Shown: positions 45,287 through 54,603, numbered from the stretch's first letter. The stretch: 64,000 nt of DNA from Aestuariimicrobium ganziense (GCF_015352975.1 NZ_JACYIZ010000004.1:358463-422462); one strand, 5' to 3'. The notes: generated from the sequence alone by a model not told the origin. Program-made: numbers and translations.

Positions 45287-46720
45287 TCAGCACTCGACGA
45301 TGTTGACCGCCAACCCGCCGCGGGCGGTCTCCTTGTACTTGGTCTTCATGTCGGCGCCGGTCTGCATCATCGTCTTGATCACCTGGTCGAGGCTGACCAC
45401 CTGCTGGCCGTCGCCGGCCAGGGCGAGCCGGCTGGCGGTGACGGCCTTGATCGCGCCGACGGCGTTGCGTTCGATGCAGGGAATCTGGACCAGACCCCCG
45501 ACCGGGTCACAGGTCAGCCCCAGGTGGTGCTCGAGCCCGATCTCGGCGGCGTTGCACACCTGCTGCGGGGTGCCGCCCATCACCTGGGTGAGTCCGGCGG
45601 CGGCCATCGAGCAGGCGGTGCCCACCTCGCCCTGGCAGCCGACCTCGGCCCCCGAGATGGAGGCGGTCTGCTGGTAGATGGCGCCGATCGCGCCGGCGGT
45701 GAGCAGGAAGTCGATGACGGTCTGCTCGTCGTCGCGGACGAAGTGGGTGACGTGGTGCAGCACCGAGGGGATGATGCCGGCGGCGCCGTTGGTGGGGGCG
45801 GTGACCACCCGGCCACCGGAGGCGTTCTCCTCGTTGACCGCCAACGCCCACAGGGTGAGCCAGTCCAGGGCGGCGAGCGGGTCGGGGTCGCCGCCGGGTC
45901 GGCTGGAGCGTTGCTGCAGGTCGCGGGCCATCCGGTGCGCGCGCCGGCGCACCTTGAGTCCGCCGGGCAGCACGCCTGAGGTGGAGCAGCCTGCCCTCAC
46001 GCACTCCTGCATCACCTGCCAGATCCGCAGCAGGCCCTCGCGGACCTGCTCGGCGGGACGACGGGCGACCTCGTTGGCGAGCATCACCTCGGGGATGGTG
46101 AGCCGGTGCTCGGTGCAGGCGCGCAGCAGGTCGGCCCCGGTACGGAACGGGTGCGGGACGACGGTGGGGTCAGGCGCCACTCGCGGGTTGCCGTCGTCCG
46201 CGGCCTCGAGGACGAAACCTCCGCCGACGGAGTAGAAGGTGCGCTGGACGAGGAGTTCGTCGCCGGCCCAGGCGGTGAAGGTCATGCCGTTGGGGTGGCC
46301 GGGCAGGTTGCGGTTGCGCCACAGGACGAGGTCGCGCTCCGGGTCGAACCGGACCGCTGCGGGCGTGGGGGAGCCGACGGCATCCAGGTGCAGGGTGTGC
46401 ATGGCCCGGATGGCGCCGACCCGCTCGGCGGTGGCAGCGGTGTCGACGGTCTCGGGGTGCTCGCCCTCGAGCCCGAGCAGGACTGCCGCCTCGGAGCCGT
46501 GGCCGTGGCCGGTGGCGCCGAGAGAGCCGAACAGCTCAGCCCGGACGCGGGTGACCCGAGGCCCCGCGGGGGAGGCGACCAGCTCAGCGGCGAACGTGCG
46601 CGCCGCTCGCATCGGGCCGACCGTGTGGGACGACGACGGGCCGATGCCGATGGTGAACAGCTCGAGGACGCTGACGGGCACGGGTGCAGTCTGCTCGCTG
46701 TCGGTGGGCAGGAGCAACAT
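45287..46720 (-). CDS. sdaA: L-serine ammonia-lyase (iron-sulfur type)
   Basis: Deaminates L-serine to pyruvate and ammonia. The 477-residue single-chain enzyme fuses the beta domain ([20 protein letters not shown]) and the alpha domain. The cysteines expected to bind the 4Fe-4S cluster are in [20 protein letters not shown] and [17 protein letters not shown]. The C-terminal [16 protein letters not shown] ends in Cys as in the family. The start is ATG 46720, with a GTG 13 codons later as an alternative. Pyruvate formed would feed the transcarboxylase cycle. Confidence 0.94.
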   Translation of the reverse strand: MLLLPTDSEQTAPVPVSVLELFTIGIGPSSSHTVGPMRAARTFAAELVASPAGPRVTRVRAELFGSLGATGHGHGSEAAVLLGLEGEHPETVDTAATAERVGAIRAMHTLHLDAVGSPTPAAVRFDPERDLVLWRNRNLPGHPNGMTFTAWAGDELLVQRTFYSVGGGFVLEAADDGNPRVAPDPTVVPHPFRTGADLLRACTEHRLTIPEVMLANEVARRPAEQVREGLLRIWQVMQECVRAGCSTSGVLPGGLKVRRRAHRMARDLQQRSSRPGGDPDPLAALDWLTLWALAVNEENASGGRVVTAPTNGAAGIIPSVLHHVTHFVRDDEQTVIDFLLTAGAIGAIYQQTASISGAEVGCQGEVGTACSMAAAGLTQVMGGTPQQVCNAAEIGLEHHLGLTCDPVGGLVQIPCIERNAVGAIKAVTASRLALAGDGQQVVSLDQVIKTMMQTGADMKTKYKETARGGLAVNIVEC

Positions 46721-46839
46721 GCAGGAGCGGGCGGCGGCCCACGCCAGACGTCCTGAACGACAGTGGTGAAGAGGGCCCTGAACGTCCGTCGTAGCGCGAC
46801 GATGGGCAGGGCCATCCGATCGAGTGGAGTCCTAGCGCC

Positions 46840-47268
46840 TCACTCGTAGGTGTACTGCACAGGAGTCTGAGCCACCCCGTCGAGGGTGTAGCTCACCGTC
46901 AGGACGATCGGGTTCTTCTTGTTGGCAGGGTTCGCAGCTTTGCCGATGATATTCACCTCGCCACCGCTCGTGGTACCTGTGACACCTACCGGCGAGTTCG
47001 CCCAGAATGTCGCGGTGTCGTCGGGCGAGTAGGTGATGCTGGTGATCTCCATCGTCGCCTCGGGGGGGATCGGTGACACGGTGAACTTGAACGTGAAGTC
47101 CTTCCCGTTCCTGGTCACCACCAGAGAGCCGGTCTGACCGGACGCAGCCACAGCGGGAGCCGCACCGACAGTCATGATGGTCGGCACGGCCCAGGCAGTG
47201 CCGATCATGACGTTGCGGCGGCTGACCTTGCCGGTCTGGTCATCGAGCACGGTGTTGAGGTCGGCCAT
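46840..47268 (-). CDS. Small Tat-exported protein at the head of the EPS locus
   Basis: A 142-residue protein. The N-terminus has VSRRNVMIGTAWAVPTIMTV, the twin-arginine-like leader seen in many actinobacterial secreted proteins (an RR, then a stretch of small residues with a conserved AWAVP), ending AAPAVAAS. The mature part is about 100 residues, beta-rich and Cys-free, ending VQYTYE; it looks like a single Ig-like domain. AAGGAG lies 6 nt upstream of the ATG. It is divergent from the HprK-like kinase gene. No function is known. Confidence 0.75.
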   Translation of the reverse strand: MADLNTVLDDQTGKVSRRNVMIGTAWAVPTIMTVGAAPAVAASGQTGSLVVTRNGKDFTFKFTVSPIPPEATMEITSITYSPDDTATFWANSPVGVTGTTSGGEVNIIGKAANPANKKNPIVLTVSYTLDGVAQTPVQYTYE

Positions 47269-47424
47269 GGTGGTCTCCTTGTCCTTCTGCTGCACCCCTC
47301 CGCCACCTGCGGGCAGGAAGAGGCCTCGTCGCGAGTGACTCTATCGAAAGTTCGCTGAGTTGCGACATCGGGGTCACCACACGTTGAGACTTTCAGCATC
47401 ACTGAAGCTGGATAGGGTCAGGGC

Positions 47425-48198
47425 ATGGTTCCGAGCCTGCGGGTGCACGGGCTTGACTCCTCGGTCGAGCTCCGGTTCACCGACCCCGACAGTCGGACCC
47501 TGCTGGAGGCGGCCACCCACGTCTGGTCGCGGTGCCTGATTCCAGCAACCAGTTCACGACAAGCGGAAACGCTCCACGTCCAGCCCCCGAGCGACTCCTT
47601 CGACGCAGCCCGGCGCCACACCCTGCAGCGACTCACGCAGGACGTCACCGAGAGTCTCATCACCTCGCAGGCAGGCCATTGGCTCATGCTGCACGCCGGT
47701 GCGGTGAGCAATCCCGCGACCGGCGACTGTCTCGTGTTCGCCGCCCCCGGTGGCACCGGAAAGACCACCCTTTCGCGTCACTTGGGTCAACGCTTCGGCT
47801 ACGTCAGCGACGAAACGGTCGCGATCGATCCGGCTTCCGGACGCATTCACCCCTATCCCAAGCCATTGTCACTCCGGATTCCTGGCCAGGCCGAGAAGTC
47901 CGAGACCTCACCGGACGACCTGGAGCTGCGGCACGCTGCCGCCGAACTGCGCGTGGGTCGCATCGTGGTCCTGCGCCGCGAGCCGGACCACGTCGGAGCA
48001 CCCGACCTCGCCGAGCTGGCTCCGCTCGACGCGATGGCAGCCCTTCTCCCGGAGACCTCGTGGATCCGTGCCTTCGACGAGCCGCTGCGCACCCTGCGTC
48101 GCGTCATCGCTGCGCACGGACCGGTCCTGCGCTGCACCTACCGCGAGGCGAGCGACCTCAGCGCCGTCGCCGCCGCGCTCATAGGGGACCCGTCGTGA
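47425..48198 (+). CDS. HprK-related kinase
   Basis: A 257-residue protein resembling the C-terminal kinase domain of HPr kinase/phosphorylase. The P-loop is AAPGGTGKTTLSRHLG (106-121). WLMLHAGAV (86-94) and YVSDETVAIDP (126-136) are the surrounding strand motifs, and a late YPKPLSLRIPG segment completes the pattern. The HPr-specific N-terminal domain is absent. Such HprK-related kinases occur in lasso-peptide clusters and in exopolysaccharide/exosortase loci. The start is ATG 47425. The stop overlaps the next gene's GTG by 4 bp. Confidence 0.8.
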   Translation: MVPSLRVHGLDSSVELRFTDPDSRTLLEAATHVWSRCLIPATSSRQAETLHVQPPSDSFDAARRHTLQRLTQDVTESLITSQAGHWLMLHAGAVSNPATGDCLVFAAPGGTGKTTLSRHLGQRFGYVSDETVAIDPASGRIHPYPKPLSLRIPGQAEKSETSPDDLELRHAAAELRVGRIVVLRREPDHVGAPDLAELAPLDAMAALLPETSWIRAFDEPLRTLRRVIAAHGPVLRCTYREASDLSAVAAALIGDPS

Positions 48199-48470
48199 CC
48201 CGCTGGTACGTCCGCACCCCGCCCGACGACCTCCTGGTCGAGGGGGGCGAGGCCATCGCCCTCTACCCGGACCGCTTCGTCCGGCTCGGTCCGATCGGCA
48301 CGTGGCTGGTCGTCCACACCGAGACCCCGCTCGCTGAGCAGACCATTGTTCGAGGGCTGGACGAGGCCTTCGGCCCTCCTCCGGGGATGAGCGTGGACGA
48401 GGCCGCGGCCGCAGCCCTCGCCGACCTGGTCGCCCAGCGGGTTCTCACCCTCAGCGAGGAGCCGACGTGA
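48195..48470 (+). CDS. PqqD-like protein 1
   Basis: A 91-residue winged-helix-like protein. The predicted beta strands (LLVEGGEAIALYPDRFVRL) followed by helices (TIVRGLDEAFG and DEAAAAALADLVAQRVL) match the PqqD/RRE pattern, in which a peptide or protein substrate is bound for delivery to a modifying enzyme. GTG 48195 overlaps the kinase stop, and its own stop overlaps the next start by 4 bp, so all three are translated together. Confidence 0.65.
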   Translation: MTRWYVRTPPDDLLVEGGEAIALYPDRFVRLGPIGTWLVVHTETPLAEQTIVRGLDEAFGPPPGMSVDEAAAAALADLVAQRVLTLSEEPT

Positions 48471-48748
48471 CCACCGACACCCGCTGGTCCATCGCCCCCG
48501 AGGTCGCCTGGGTGGACGTCGAAGCGGACGCCGTCGCCGTCGCGATCCTCGAGCCCGCCGCCAGGTCCACTCCCACGATGCTCGTCCCGGAGCCGTATGC
48601 GAGGTTGTGGCGCGCGCTGGCCAACGACGGCGCAACTCCCAGCGAGCTCGAAGCCCTGGTCGACGGCCTCGATGCCGAGGGGCGGCGGATGGTGGTGGAG
48701 GAGTTCCTCAGGAACGCCGCGGCAGCCGGGCTGCTGCGCTCCGAGTGA
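48467..48748 (+). CDS. PqqD-like protein 2
   Basis: A 93-residue protein with a clearer PqqD profile: WVDVEADAVAVAILEP strands, EPYARLWRALANDG (the usual aromatic-x-IW motif region) and VEEFLRNAAAAGLLRSE as the last helix. It is coupled to PqqD-like protein 1 by a GTGA overlap and its last 41 bp overlap the convergent nucleotidyltransferase gene. Substrate unknown; one of the pair may recognise the same partner as the HprK-like kinase. Confidence 0.65.
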   Translation: MTTDTRWSIAPEVAWVDVEADAVAVAILEPAARSTPTMLVPEPYARLWRALANDGATPSELEALVDGLDAEGRRMVVEEFLRNAAAAGLLRSE

Positions 48749-49625
48749 GCCAACGCCAGGCCTTGGCGGCCCGCAGCTGCACCACCTGGCGTCGTCCGGG
48801 GTAGGGGATCTGCTTCGACTTCGCCCAGGTCCGGGCCTGCCCCTCCGTGGGCCACAGCTCGCGGGCGAGATGGCGCACTGCCAGCCACGGGTGGTGGCGC
48901 AGCTCGTAGGCCCACCAGGCCAACGGCGCCTCACCGGCCCGTTGGCGCAGCCGCCAGCGGTCCAGGGCCTCGGATCGCAGCGGCGTCGACGCCCCCTCCA
49001 CCTGGAAGTCCAGGCTCCGCACCAGCGCAGCCAGCGTCTCCACCGACCCAGTGGCGGGGAGGAACGTCGCCAGCTGGCGTATCTCGTCCGGGGTGAGGGG
49101 CTGCGGGATGGCGGCCAGCGCGGCGGCGACCACCTCGTCCTCATGCTCGGGGCGAGCATCGCGCAGCGCGTGCAGCAGGTCGAGCGCCACGGCGTGCGGC
49201 CGGCAGGGAGTGGCCACGGGCTGGTGGGCCACCGGGACGCTGACCCGGGACGTCCACAGCGCCTCGAACGTGTCCGAAGCAGGGGCAAGAAAGCCCGGGA
49301 ACTCGACGTGCAGGTCGAGCGAGCAGGCCCACTGGGGGTGTTCCCAGGTGGTGGAGTGGGCGCCGAAGGGTCGGTAGGCGTACTCGATGGCCCACAGCTG
49401 CCAGCCGCGGGTCCGCAGCACCTGTTCGGCGTCCTGGTGGCGTGTGGGGTCCACGAGCAGATCGACGTCCATCGAGACCCGGCCGCGCCGAACCCCGAGT
49501 GCGGTGAAGGTCGGGCCCTTCACGGCCAGCGCCCGGATCCCGGCCGCCTCGAGAGCGCGGGCGGTGACCACGGTGCACAGGGGCACCGCCTCGTCCAGGG
49601 TGAGGCCGCGCGGCTCGCTGCTCAC
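48708..49625 (-). CDS. Nucleotidyltransferase family protein (PF14907-like)
   Basis: A 305-residue protein with the nucleotidyltransferase fold. IRALAVKGPTFTALGV supplies the Gly/Lys loop, RVSMDVDLLVDP supplies the paired Asp metal ligands, and WSLDLHVEF-like CSLDLHVEFPG supplies the third acidic residue. Members of this uncharacterised family accompany HprK-like and PqqD-like proteins in both lasso-peptide and exopolysaccharide clusters. GTG 49625 overlaps the stop of the upstream phosphatase gene, so the two are coupled. Confidence 0.77.
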   Translation of the reverse strand: MSSEPRGLTLDEAVPLCTVVTARALEAAGIRALAVKGPTFTALGVRRGRVSMDVDLLVDPTRHQDAEQVLRTRGWQLWAIEYAYRPFGAHSTTWEHPQWACSLDLHVEFPGFLAPASDTFEALWTSRVSVPVAHQPVATPCRPHAVALDLLHALRDARPEHEDEVVAAALAAIPQPLTPDEIRQLATFLPATGSVETLAALVRSLDFQVEGASTPLRSEALDRWRLRQRAGEAPLAWWAYELRHHPWLAVRHLARELWPTEGQARTWAKSKQIPYPGRRQVVQLRAAKAWRWLTRSAAARLPRRS

Positions 49626-50323
49626 TCTCGTCCCCGGCCCAGCAGGCCCTGCCACCAGCGGGGCGGCTCGGGCTCCGCGGTCTCCACGGCGCGCTCAGCC
49701 CAGACGGGATGCTCGTCCTCGACGTCTGCCGGGTCGAGCTGCGCTGCCGCCTGGCGGAGGAACGGGACGATCGCCGCGAGCCCCTCGTCGATCTGCTGCG
49801 CGCAGGCGGCGGCGACCTTGGTGCCGCGCCGGTAGGGATCCTCCACGTCCAGACCCATCGAGTTCACGGGGGCCACCGAGAGCAGGTCCGCGATCGTGGG
49901 CGGGCCTCCGTCCTCACCGGCTGACTGCACCGCCGACATCAGTTGGGTGAAGCCGAGCACCGGCGTCTCAAGGTCGGGGTGCGCGTCGAGGATCGCCATG
50001 TGGTGGGCGAACTCGAAGGTCACCACCAGGTCGGCCGACCTCAGCAGCTCGTCAGTGACCGGCGCACTGGCGTGGCTGGCGGCTGAGAGTCCCCGGCTCT
50101 GCAGCTGGGCGGCCATCCCGTCCTCGACCGGGTCGCCGTCACGGGCTCGCACCCCGGCGCTGGCGACCCGGACCTGACCGACTGTCCCCGGCGCCGGCTC
50201 GGTGAGGAGCGCCCGCGCCCGGTGCTCGGCGTAGACCGAGCGGGCCCGGTTGGCGGTGCAGACGAACAGCACCCGCAGCGGACGCGCCGCGGCACGGCGC
50301 GGGGTTGGCGTAGGGGGCTCCAC
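49622..50323 (-). CDS. Low-molecular-weight protein tyrosine phosphatase (Wzb-like)
   Basis: A 233-residue phosphatase. The P-loop VCTANRARS (Cys22, Arg28, Ser29) lies after a short N-terminal extension, and the general-acid loop is DVEDPYRRG, containing the Asp-Pro pair. In polysaccharide loci such enzymes dephosphorylate the Wzc-type kinase, here encoded at 56743-58230. The C-terminal region from about residue 195 is longer than the usual 150-residue enzyme and is acidic with a WWQG end. GTG 50323 is chosen because it lies just ahead of the domain. Confidence 0.85.
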   Translation of the reverse strand: MEPPTPTPRRAAARPLRVLFVCTANRARSVYAEHRARALLTEPAPGTVGQVRVASAGVRARDGDPVEDGMAAQLQSRGLSAASHASAPVTDELLRSADLVVTFEFAHHMAILDAHPDLETPVLGFTQLMSAVQSAGEDGGPPTIADLLSVAPVNSMGLDVEDPYRRGTKVAAACAQQIDEGLAAIVPFLRQAAAQLDPADVEDEHPVWAERAVETAEPEPPRWWQGLLGRGRE

Positions 50324-50425
50324 CGTCGGAAGCCTAGCCGCCGCGCTGGGGCCGCGACGGCCTCGCGAGGACGGGCTCCTCCCGCAGCGGGTGGGCTGCT
50401 GGCCATGCTCGCTACAGTGAGCCGC

Positions 50426-51370
50426 GTGAAGATCGTGGTCACCGGCGGTGCCGGGTTCATCGGGTCCAACCTCGGCCGGGAGCTGCTCAGCCGCTCCGAG
50501 GTGGACGAGGTGGTGGCCCTCGACGACCTCTCGACCGGCAACCGCGCCAACCTCGACGGCACCGAGGTGAGGCTGCAGGAGGGGACGATCCTCGACCCCG
50601 CCGCCCTGGACGAAGCACTCGACGGCGCCCAGGCTGTGATCCACCTGGCGGCGCTGCCGTCGGTACCGCGGTCGGTGAAGGACCCGGTGGCCAGCCACCA
50701 CGCCAATGCCACCGGCACCCTCGAGGTGCTGCAGGCGGCCCGGCGCGCGGGGGGCCTGCAGGTGGTGGTGGCGTCGTCGTCCTCGGTGTACGGGGCCAAC
50801 CGGGAGCTACCCAAGCGTGAGAGCATGCGCACGGCTCCGATCTCGCCGTACGCGGTGTCGAAGCTGGCCACCGAGGCGTACGCCCTGTCGTTCGGGCACA
50901 CCTACGGGCTGCCCACCCTGGCCTTCCGGTTCTTCAACGTGTACGGGCCGCTGCAGCGTCCCGGGCATGCCTACGCCGCGGTGGTGCCGGCGTTCGTGGA
51001 CGCTGCGCTGCGCGGGGTGCCGCTCACCGTGCACGGCGACGGTGAGCAGACCCGTGACTTCACCTACGTCGGCACGGTGGCGCGGGTGCTGGCCGACGCC
51101 GTGGTGCGCGGGGTTGCCGACCCTGATCCGGTCAACCTGGCCTTCGGCTCGCGGACCTCGCTCAACTCGCTGATCGGGGTGATCGGGGATGCTCTCGGGT
51201 TCGCTCCCGAGGTGGCCCACACCGAGCCGCGCGCCGGTGACGTGCGCGACTCCCAGGCCGACAACGCCCGGCTGCGGTCGCTGTTCCCCGATGTCGAGGC
51301 GGTGCCGCTGGCCGAGGGCATTGGCGCCACCGTCGACTGGTTCCGGACCCTGCCCGACTACTCCCGCTGA
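50426..51370 (+). CDS. NAD-dependent epimerase/dehydratase (nucleotide-sugar)
   Basis: A 314-residue extended SDR. It has TGGAGFIGSNLGRELL at the N-terminus, SSSSVYGAN, the catalytic Tyr-x3-Lys in SPYAVSKLATE and RFFNVYGPLQRPG, the pattern of UDP-glucose/UDP-N-acetylglucosamine epimerases such as WbpP. It supplies an activated sugar for the locus; the exact sugar is unknown. GTG 50426 (VKIVVTGGAG) is preferred to ATG 50405. Its stop overlaps the next start (TGATG). Confidence 0.88.
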   Translation: MKIVVTGGAGFIGSNLGRELLSRSEVDEVVALDDLSTGNRANLDGTEVRLQEGTILDPAALDEALDGAQAVIHLAALPSVPRSVKDPVASHHANATGTLEVLQAARRAGGLQVVVASSSSVYGANRELPKRESMRTAPISPYAVSKLATEAYALSFGHTYGLPTLAFRFFNVYGPLQRPGHAYAAVVPAFVDAALRGVPLTVHGDGEQTRDFTYVGTVARVLADAVVRGVADPDPVNLAFGSRTSLNSLIGVIGDALGFAPEVAHTEPRAGDVRDSQADNARLRSLFPDVEAVPLAEGIGATVDWFRTLPDYSR

Positions 51371-52446
51371 TGCCCGTGGCGCGAGGTGCCACCGGCTGGC
51401 GGCTCACCCGCGTCGAGGTGGCCGGTCTGGTCACGGTCGCGTTGTGGTGGGCGTGGGTGCTGACTTCCAGCGTGATCCACGACCGATCGGTGCTGTGGGG
51501 ATCCCCGTACCTGGTGGCGCCTGCGGCCGTCCTGCTGGGCGTGGTGCTGGGACGCCTGGCCGGTCGCGTGGATCGCATAGGACCCGCCCCTGACCCCGAC
51601 TTGAGGACCCAGCCGCTGTACTGGCTGCTCGCCCGCGGGCGGTGGGTGGATGCTCTGGCCGTGGCCGCAGCCGTGCTGGTGCTGCCAGGTACCCCGGTGC
51701 ACCTGGCGCCCGTTCCCGCACCGCTGGGCTACGCGAACGCGAACACCGCCGCCGCCACCCAGGTCATGGCGTTCTGCGGGCTCTTGCTGCTCGGCACGAC
51801 CGGACGAGTGCGCCGCGCGGTTCTCGCCGCGGCGGCCGTTCTGGCCGGAGTGGCTGGGGTGTGGCACGGGTCGTGGGCCGGGATCACGGTGCTCGCCCCG
51901 GTGGCGCTGGCCGTGCTGGTCGCGGTCCTCGCCCGTCCTCGCCGCACGTGGTGGATGACGCTGCCGGCGGTCGCGGCGCTCGGGTCCGCCGTGGCGGGAC
52001 TGCTGTGGTTGACCACGCGACGCACGTGGCCCGAGGTAGCCACCAGCTCGCTGTCGGACGTGCGCCGCGTGCTGTGGCAGCGAGCACTTGAGCTGTGGTC
52101 GACCAGCCCGGTCGGCGGGGGAGGTCCCGGTGCCTACGTCGAGGTGAACCCGTACGCCAGCGACCCCGACCTGGCCGCCGCCCACTCCTCGCTGCTGCAG
52201 GTGCTCAGCGAGCTGGGGCTGGTGGGAGCGAGCCTTCTCGGCCTGCTCGTGGTGTGGGGGCTCGCGATGGCGGCCGCCAAGCCTGCGCCGTGGGCGCTGG
52301 TGACCCTCGCCGCGTGGACTGCGCTGTGGGTGCACTCACTGATGGACCACCTGTTCGACCACCCAGCACTGGGGCTGCTGGCGGGTGTGCTCCTGGGGTT
52401 CGGAAGCCGGGCGTCCATCAGAACAGTTCCACGTCCGCCAGGGTGA
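51370..52446 (+). CDS. O-antigen ligase/polymerase-like membrane protein
   Basis: A 358-residue polytopic membrane protein. About eight to ten hydrophobic segments surround an extracytoplasmic loop of the Wzy_C/O-antigen-ligase type: RALELWSTSPVGGGGPGAY followed by AAHSSLLQVLSELGLVGA, with the conserved Gly-rich and His-Ser residues. It may polymerise or ligate the glycan. Together with the Wzy-like protein at 55396-56736 the locus has two such proteins. It is coupled to the epimerase gene and its last 29 bp overlap the convergent GNAT gene. Confidence 0.78.
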   Translation: MPVARGATGWRLTRVEVAGLVTVALWWAWVLTSSVIHDRSVLWGSPYLVAPAAVLLGVVLGRLAGRVDRIGPAPDPDLRTQPLYWLLARGRWVDALAVAAAVLVLPGTPVHLAPVPAPLGYANANTAAATQVMAFCGLLLLGTTGRVRRAVLAAAAVLAGVAGVWHGSWAGITVLAPVALAVLVAVLARPRRTWWMTLPAVAALGSAVAGLLWLTTRRTWPEVATSSLSDVRRVLWQRALELWSTSPVGGGGPGAYVEVNPYASDPDLAAAHSSLLQVLSELGLVGASLLGLLVVWGLAMAAAKPAPWALVTLAAWTALWVHSLMDHLFDHPALGLLAGVLLGFGSRASIRTVPRPPG

Positions 52447-53401
52447 GCGTCCACTCCTTGGGGGCAGGCGGGGAGGCGGCCAACGGCCGGGTGGTCAGCA
52501 GCGGGCCGGCCCCGGGCACGGGCAGGGGGATCAGCCCCGCGTCCGGGCCGGTCCGCAGTCCGATGGCGTAGTCGGCTCCGGTCTCCCGGACGACGCGGTG
52601 CACCAGACGGGCGCCGGTCTGCCAGTTCGGAACGAGTTGTTCGACAATCGCGGCCTCGACGGTCGACCCGCGTCGGCGCAGCCGGAAGATCACCGCACCC
52701 TTGGGCGGGTCCCCCTCATCTGCGAACAACACGCGGTAGCGCAGAGGCGCGAACGAGGTTCGCCAGACCAGGTACTCCGGGGTGCGGTCGGTGCGGAAAC
52801 CCTGCCGCGGGGCGTGGGCGAGCAGTGCCGTGGACACGGAGCCGTCGCGCAGCACGCTCGGGTCGCTGCCGACGCTGGTCTCGTCGGACCACAGCGCTGC
52901 GGGCACCTTGGACGACACCATCCGAGCGAGCGCTGCCGGGCTGGCGGGCAGAACCCCGACCGGCAGACGCCGTGCCACCGACCAGCCCATCTTGAGATAG
53001 CCGGGCCGGCTCTGGTCGTTGGGGGTGTTGAACACGATTCCGTCGCCCTCGAGGGTCAGCTCGGCCACTCCGCGGAGGGTGGCAGTGCGAAAGATCCCGA
53101 GGCCCTGGTAGTCGGGGTGGGTCGCGGTGTCCACCGCCCGCACGGCCGTGACCGGCTTCCCGGCGGAGTTCAGGAAGCGCCACCGCAGGAAGGTGCGGTA
53201 GCCCACGATCCGGCCGTCATGCACGGCCACCCACGCTGGTGAAGGTCCGAAGGCGTTCTCCCGGTGCTTCCAGTGCAGAAATGCCTCGTAGTGGGGATCC
53301 TCGGACTTCTTGAGGGCCGCCCGCAACAACGGAATCACCTGCGGATCGTCATCAGGCTCTGCCCGCCGGATCAGCAGGTCATCAGCTCGTACCGTGGCCA
53401 C
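52418..53401 (-). CDS. GNAT-like acetyltransferase of the EPS locus
   Basis: A 327-residue protein. An N-terminal GNAT-like domain (LIRRAEPDDDPQVIPLLRAAL; HPDYQGLGIFRTATLRGVAEL near 92-112) is followed by a second region of similar size whose strands suggest another acyltransferase-like fold. Related proteins occur in polysaccharide loci and may acetylate an amino sugar. GTG 53401 is the start. The gene stands opposite to both neighbours. Confidence 0.75.
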   Translation of the reverse strand: MATVRADDLLIRRAEPDDDPQVIPLLRAALKKSEDPHYEAFLHWKHRENAFGPSPAWVAVHDGRIVGYRTFLRWRFLNSAGKPVTAVRAVDTATHPDYQGLGIFRTATLRGVAELTLEGDGIVFNTPNDQSRPGYLKMGWSVARRLPVGVLPASPAALARMVSSKVPAALWSDETSVGSDPSVLRDGSVSTALLAHAPRQGFRTDRTPEYLVWRTSFAPLRYRVLFADEGDPPKGAVIFRLRRRGSTVEAAIVEQLVPNWQTGARLVHRVVRETGADYAIGLRTGPDAGLIPLPVPGAGPLLTTRPLAASPPAPKEWTLTLADVELF

Positions 53402-53475
53402 AGGGCTCCTTCATTCGGCGTTGCTAAGCTGCCTCGAGTCTAGGGCGTGCTGCCCGCCGCTGAATGGAGCCAACC

Positions 53476-54603
53476 ATGTCGAAATCACCGCTCGATCGGG
53501 TGCGGGTGTTGTGGTTGATCAAGGGCTTGGGTCCTGGGGGTGCCGAGCAGCTGTTGCTGTTGTCGGCGACCGTCGCAGATCACCAATCGTTCGACTATCG
53601 GGTGCGCTTCGTCCGTGCAGACAAGACCCACCTCGTGGACGAATTTGTCGCCGCCGGGGTGATGCCGCAGCGACTGGGCGAGCGAACGACGGGTCGGTTT
53701 GGCTGGTTGCGCGATCTGCGCAGGGAATTGTCGGAGTCGGACGTCGTGCACAGCCATTCCCCGGTGCTGTCGGGGGTGGCGAGGCTGATCACCCGAACCC
53801 TGCCGCCCAGCACGAGGCCCGCCCTGCTCGTCACCGAGCACAACGAATGGAGCAGCCACCGACTCCCCACACGGTGGCTCAACGGACTGACGGCGTGGGT
53901 CGATGCCCGCCGCTGGGCCGTGTCTGACCAGGTGCTCGCCACCATGTGGCCATCGGCCCAGAAGCGGACGACGGTGCTGATCCACGGCATCGACGCCCAC
54001 CAAGAGCCGGTGGACCCTTCCACCCGAGCCAGGGTGCGTCAGGAGTTGGGGCTCGCCGAGGACGACGTGCTGGCGATCACCGTCGCGAACCTGCGCCACA
54101 ACAAGGACTACCCCAACCTGCTGCGCGCCACGGCGGTCGCGACGCGGCGAGAACCGAGGCTCCGCGTCGTCTCGGTGGGGCAGGGCCCGTTGGAGCAGGA
54201 GTTGAAAGCGCTGCACAGGCAGCTTGGTCTGGCTGAGTCGTTCCGCTTCCTGGGATTCCGCCGCGATGTGGCCGAGCTGATGGCCGCGGCCGATGTGTTC
54301 GTGCTCGGGTCGGCACACGAAGGGCTGCCCGTGGCGATCATGGAGGCCTTCGCAGCGGGACTCCCGGTGGTGGCCACACGAGTGGGCGGCGTGCCGCAGC
54401 AGGTGCGCCATGAGCGTGAGGGGCTGCTGGTTCCGGCCGGTGACCCTGAGGCACTGGCCTCCGCGCTGGTGCGGCTGACGCGCGATCGGCCGGTGCGGGC
54501 CGCGCTGGCGGCGGGGGCGTCCTCCCGCGCCGGGGACTACGACATCCGGCGGGCCGTGGCGGTGCAGGAGGCGGCTTACGCCGAGCTCGGCCGGACTCGC
54601 TGA
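53476..54603 (+). CDS. Glycosyltransferase family 4
   Basis: A 375-residue GT-B glycosyltransferase. The acceptor-side motif WLIKGLGPGGAEQLLLL lies near the N-terminus, VVHSHSPVLSGVARL follows, and the donor-binding half carries VLGSAHEGLPVAIMEAFAAG with the EX7E motif (Glu for the nucleotide sugar). No signal peptide. Donor and acceptor are unknown. ATG 53476 has GGAG 6 nt upstream and is preferred to ATG 53464. Its end overlaps the convergent deacetylase gene by 28 bp. Confidence 0.88.
   Translation: MSKSPLDRVRVLWLIKGLGPGGAEQLLLLSATVADHQSFDYRVRFVRADKTHLVDEFVAAGVMPQRLGERTTGRFGWLRDLRRELSESDVVHSHSPVLSGVARLITRTLPPSTRPALLVTEHNEWSSHRLPTRWLNGLTAWVDARRWAVSDQVLATMWPSAQKRTTVLIHGIDAHQEPVDPSTRARVRQELGLAEDDVLAITVANLRHNKDYPNLLRATAVATRREPRLRVVSVGQGPLEQELKALHRQLGLAESFRFLGFRRDVAELMAAADVFVLGSAHEGLPVAIMEAFAAGLPVVATRVGGVPQQVRHEREGLLVPAGDPEALASALVRLTRDRPVRAALAAGASSRAGDYDIRRAVAVQEAAYAELGRTR

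Noticed and set aside
46780..46839. Glycine riboswitch upstream of sdaA or glyA
   Set aside because: The gaps upstream of both genes are short and lack the paired conserved blocks of that aptamer.
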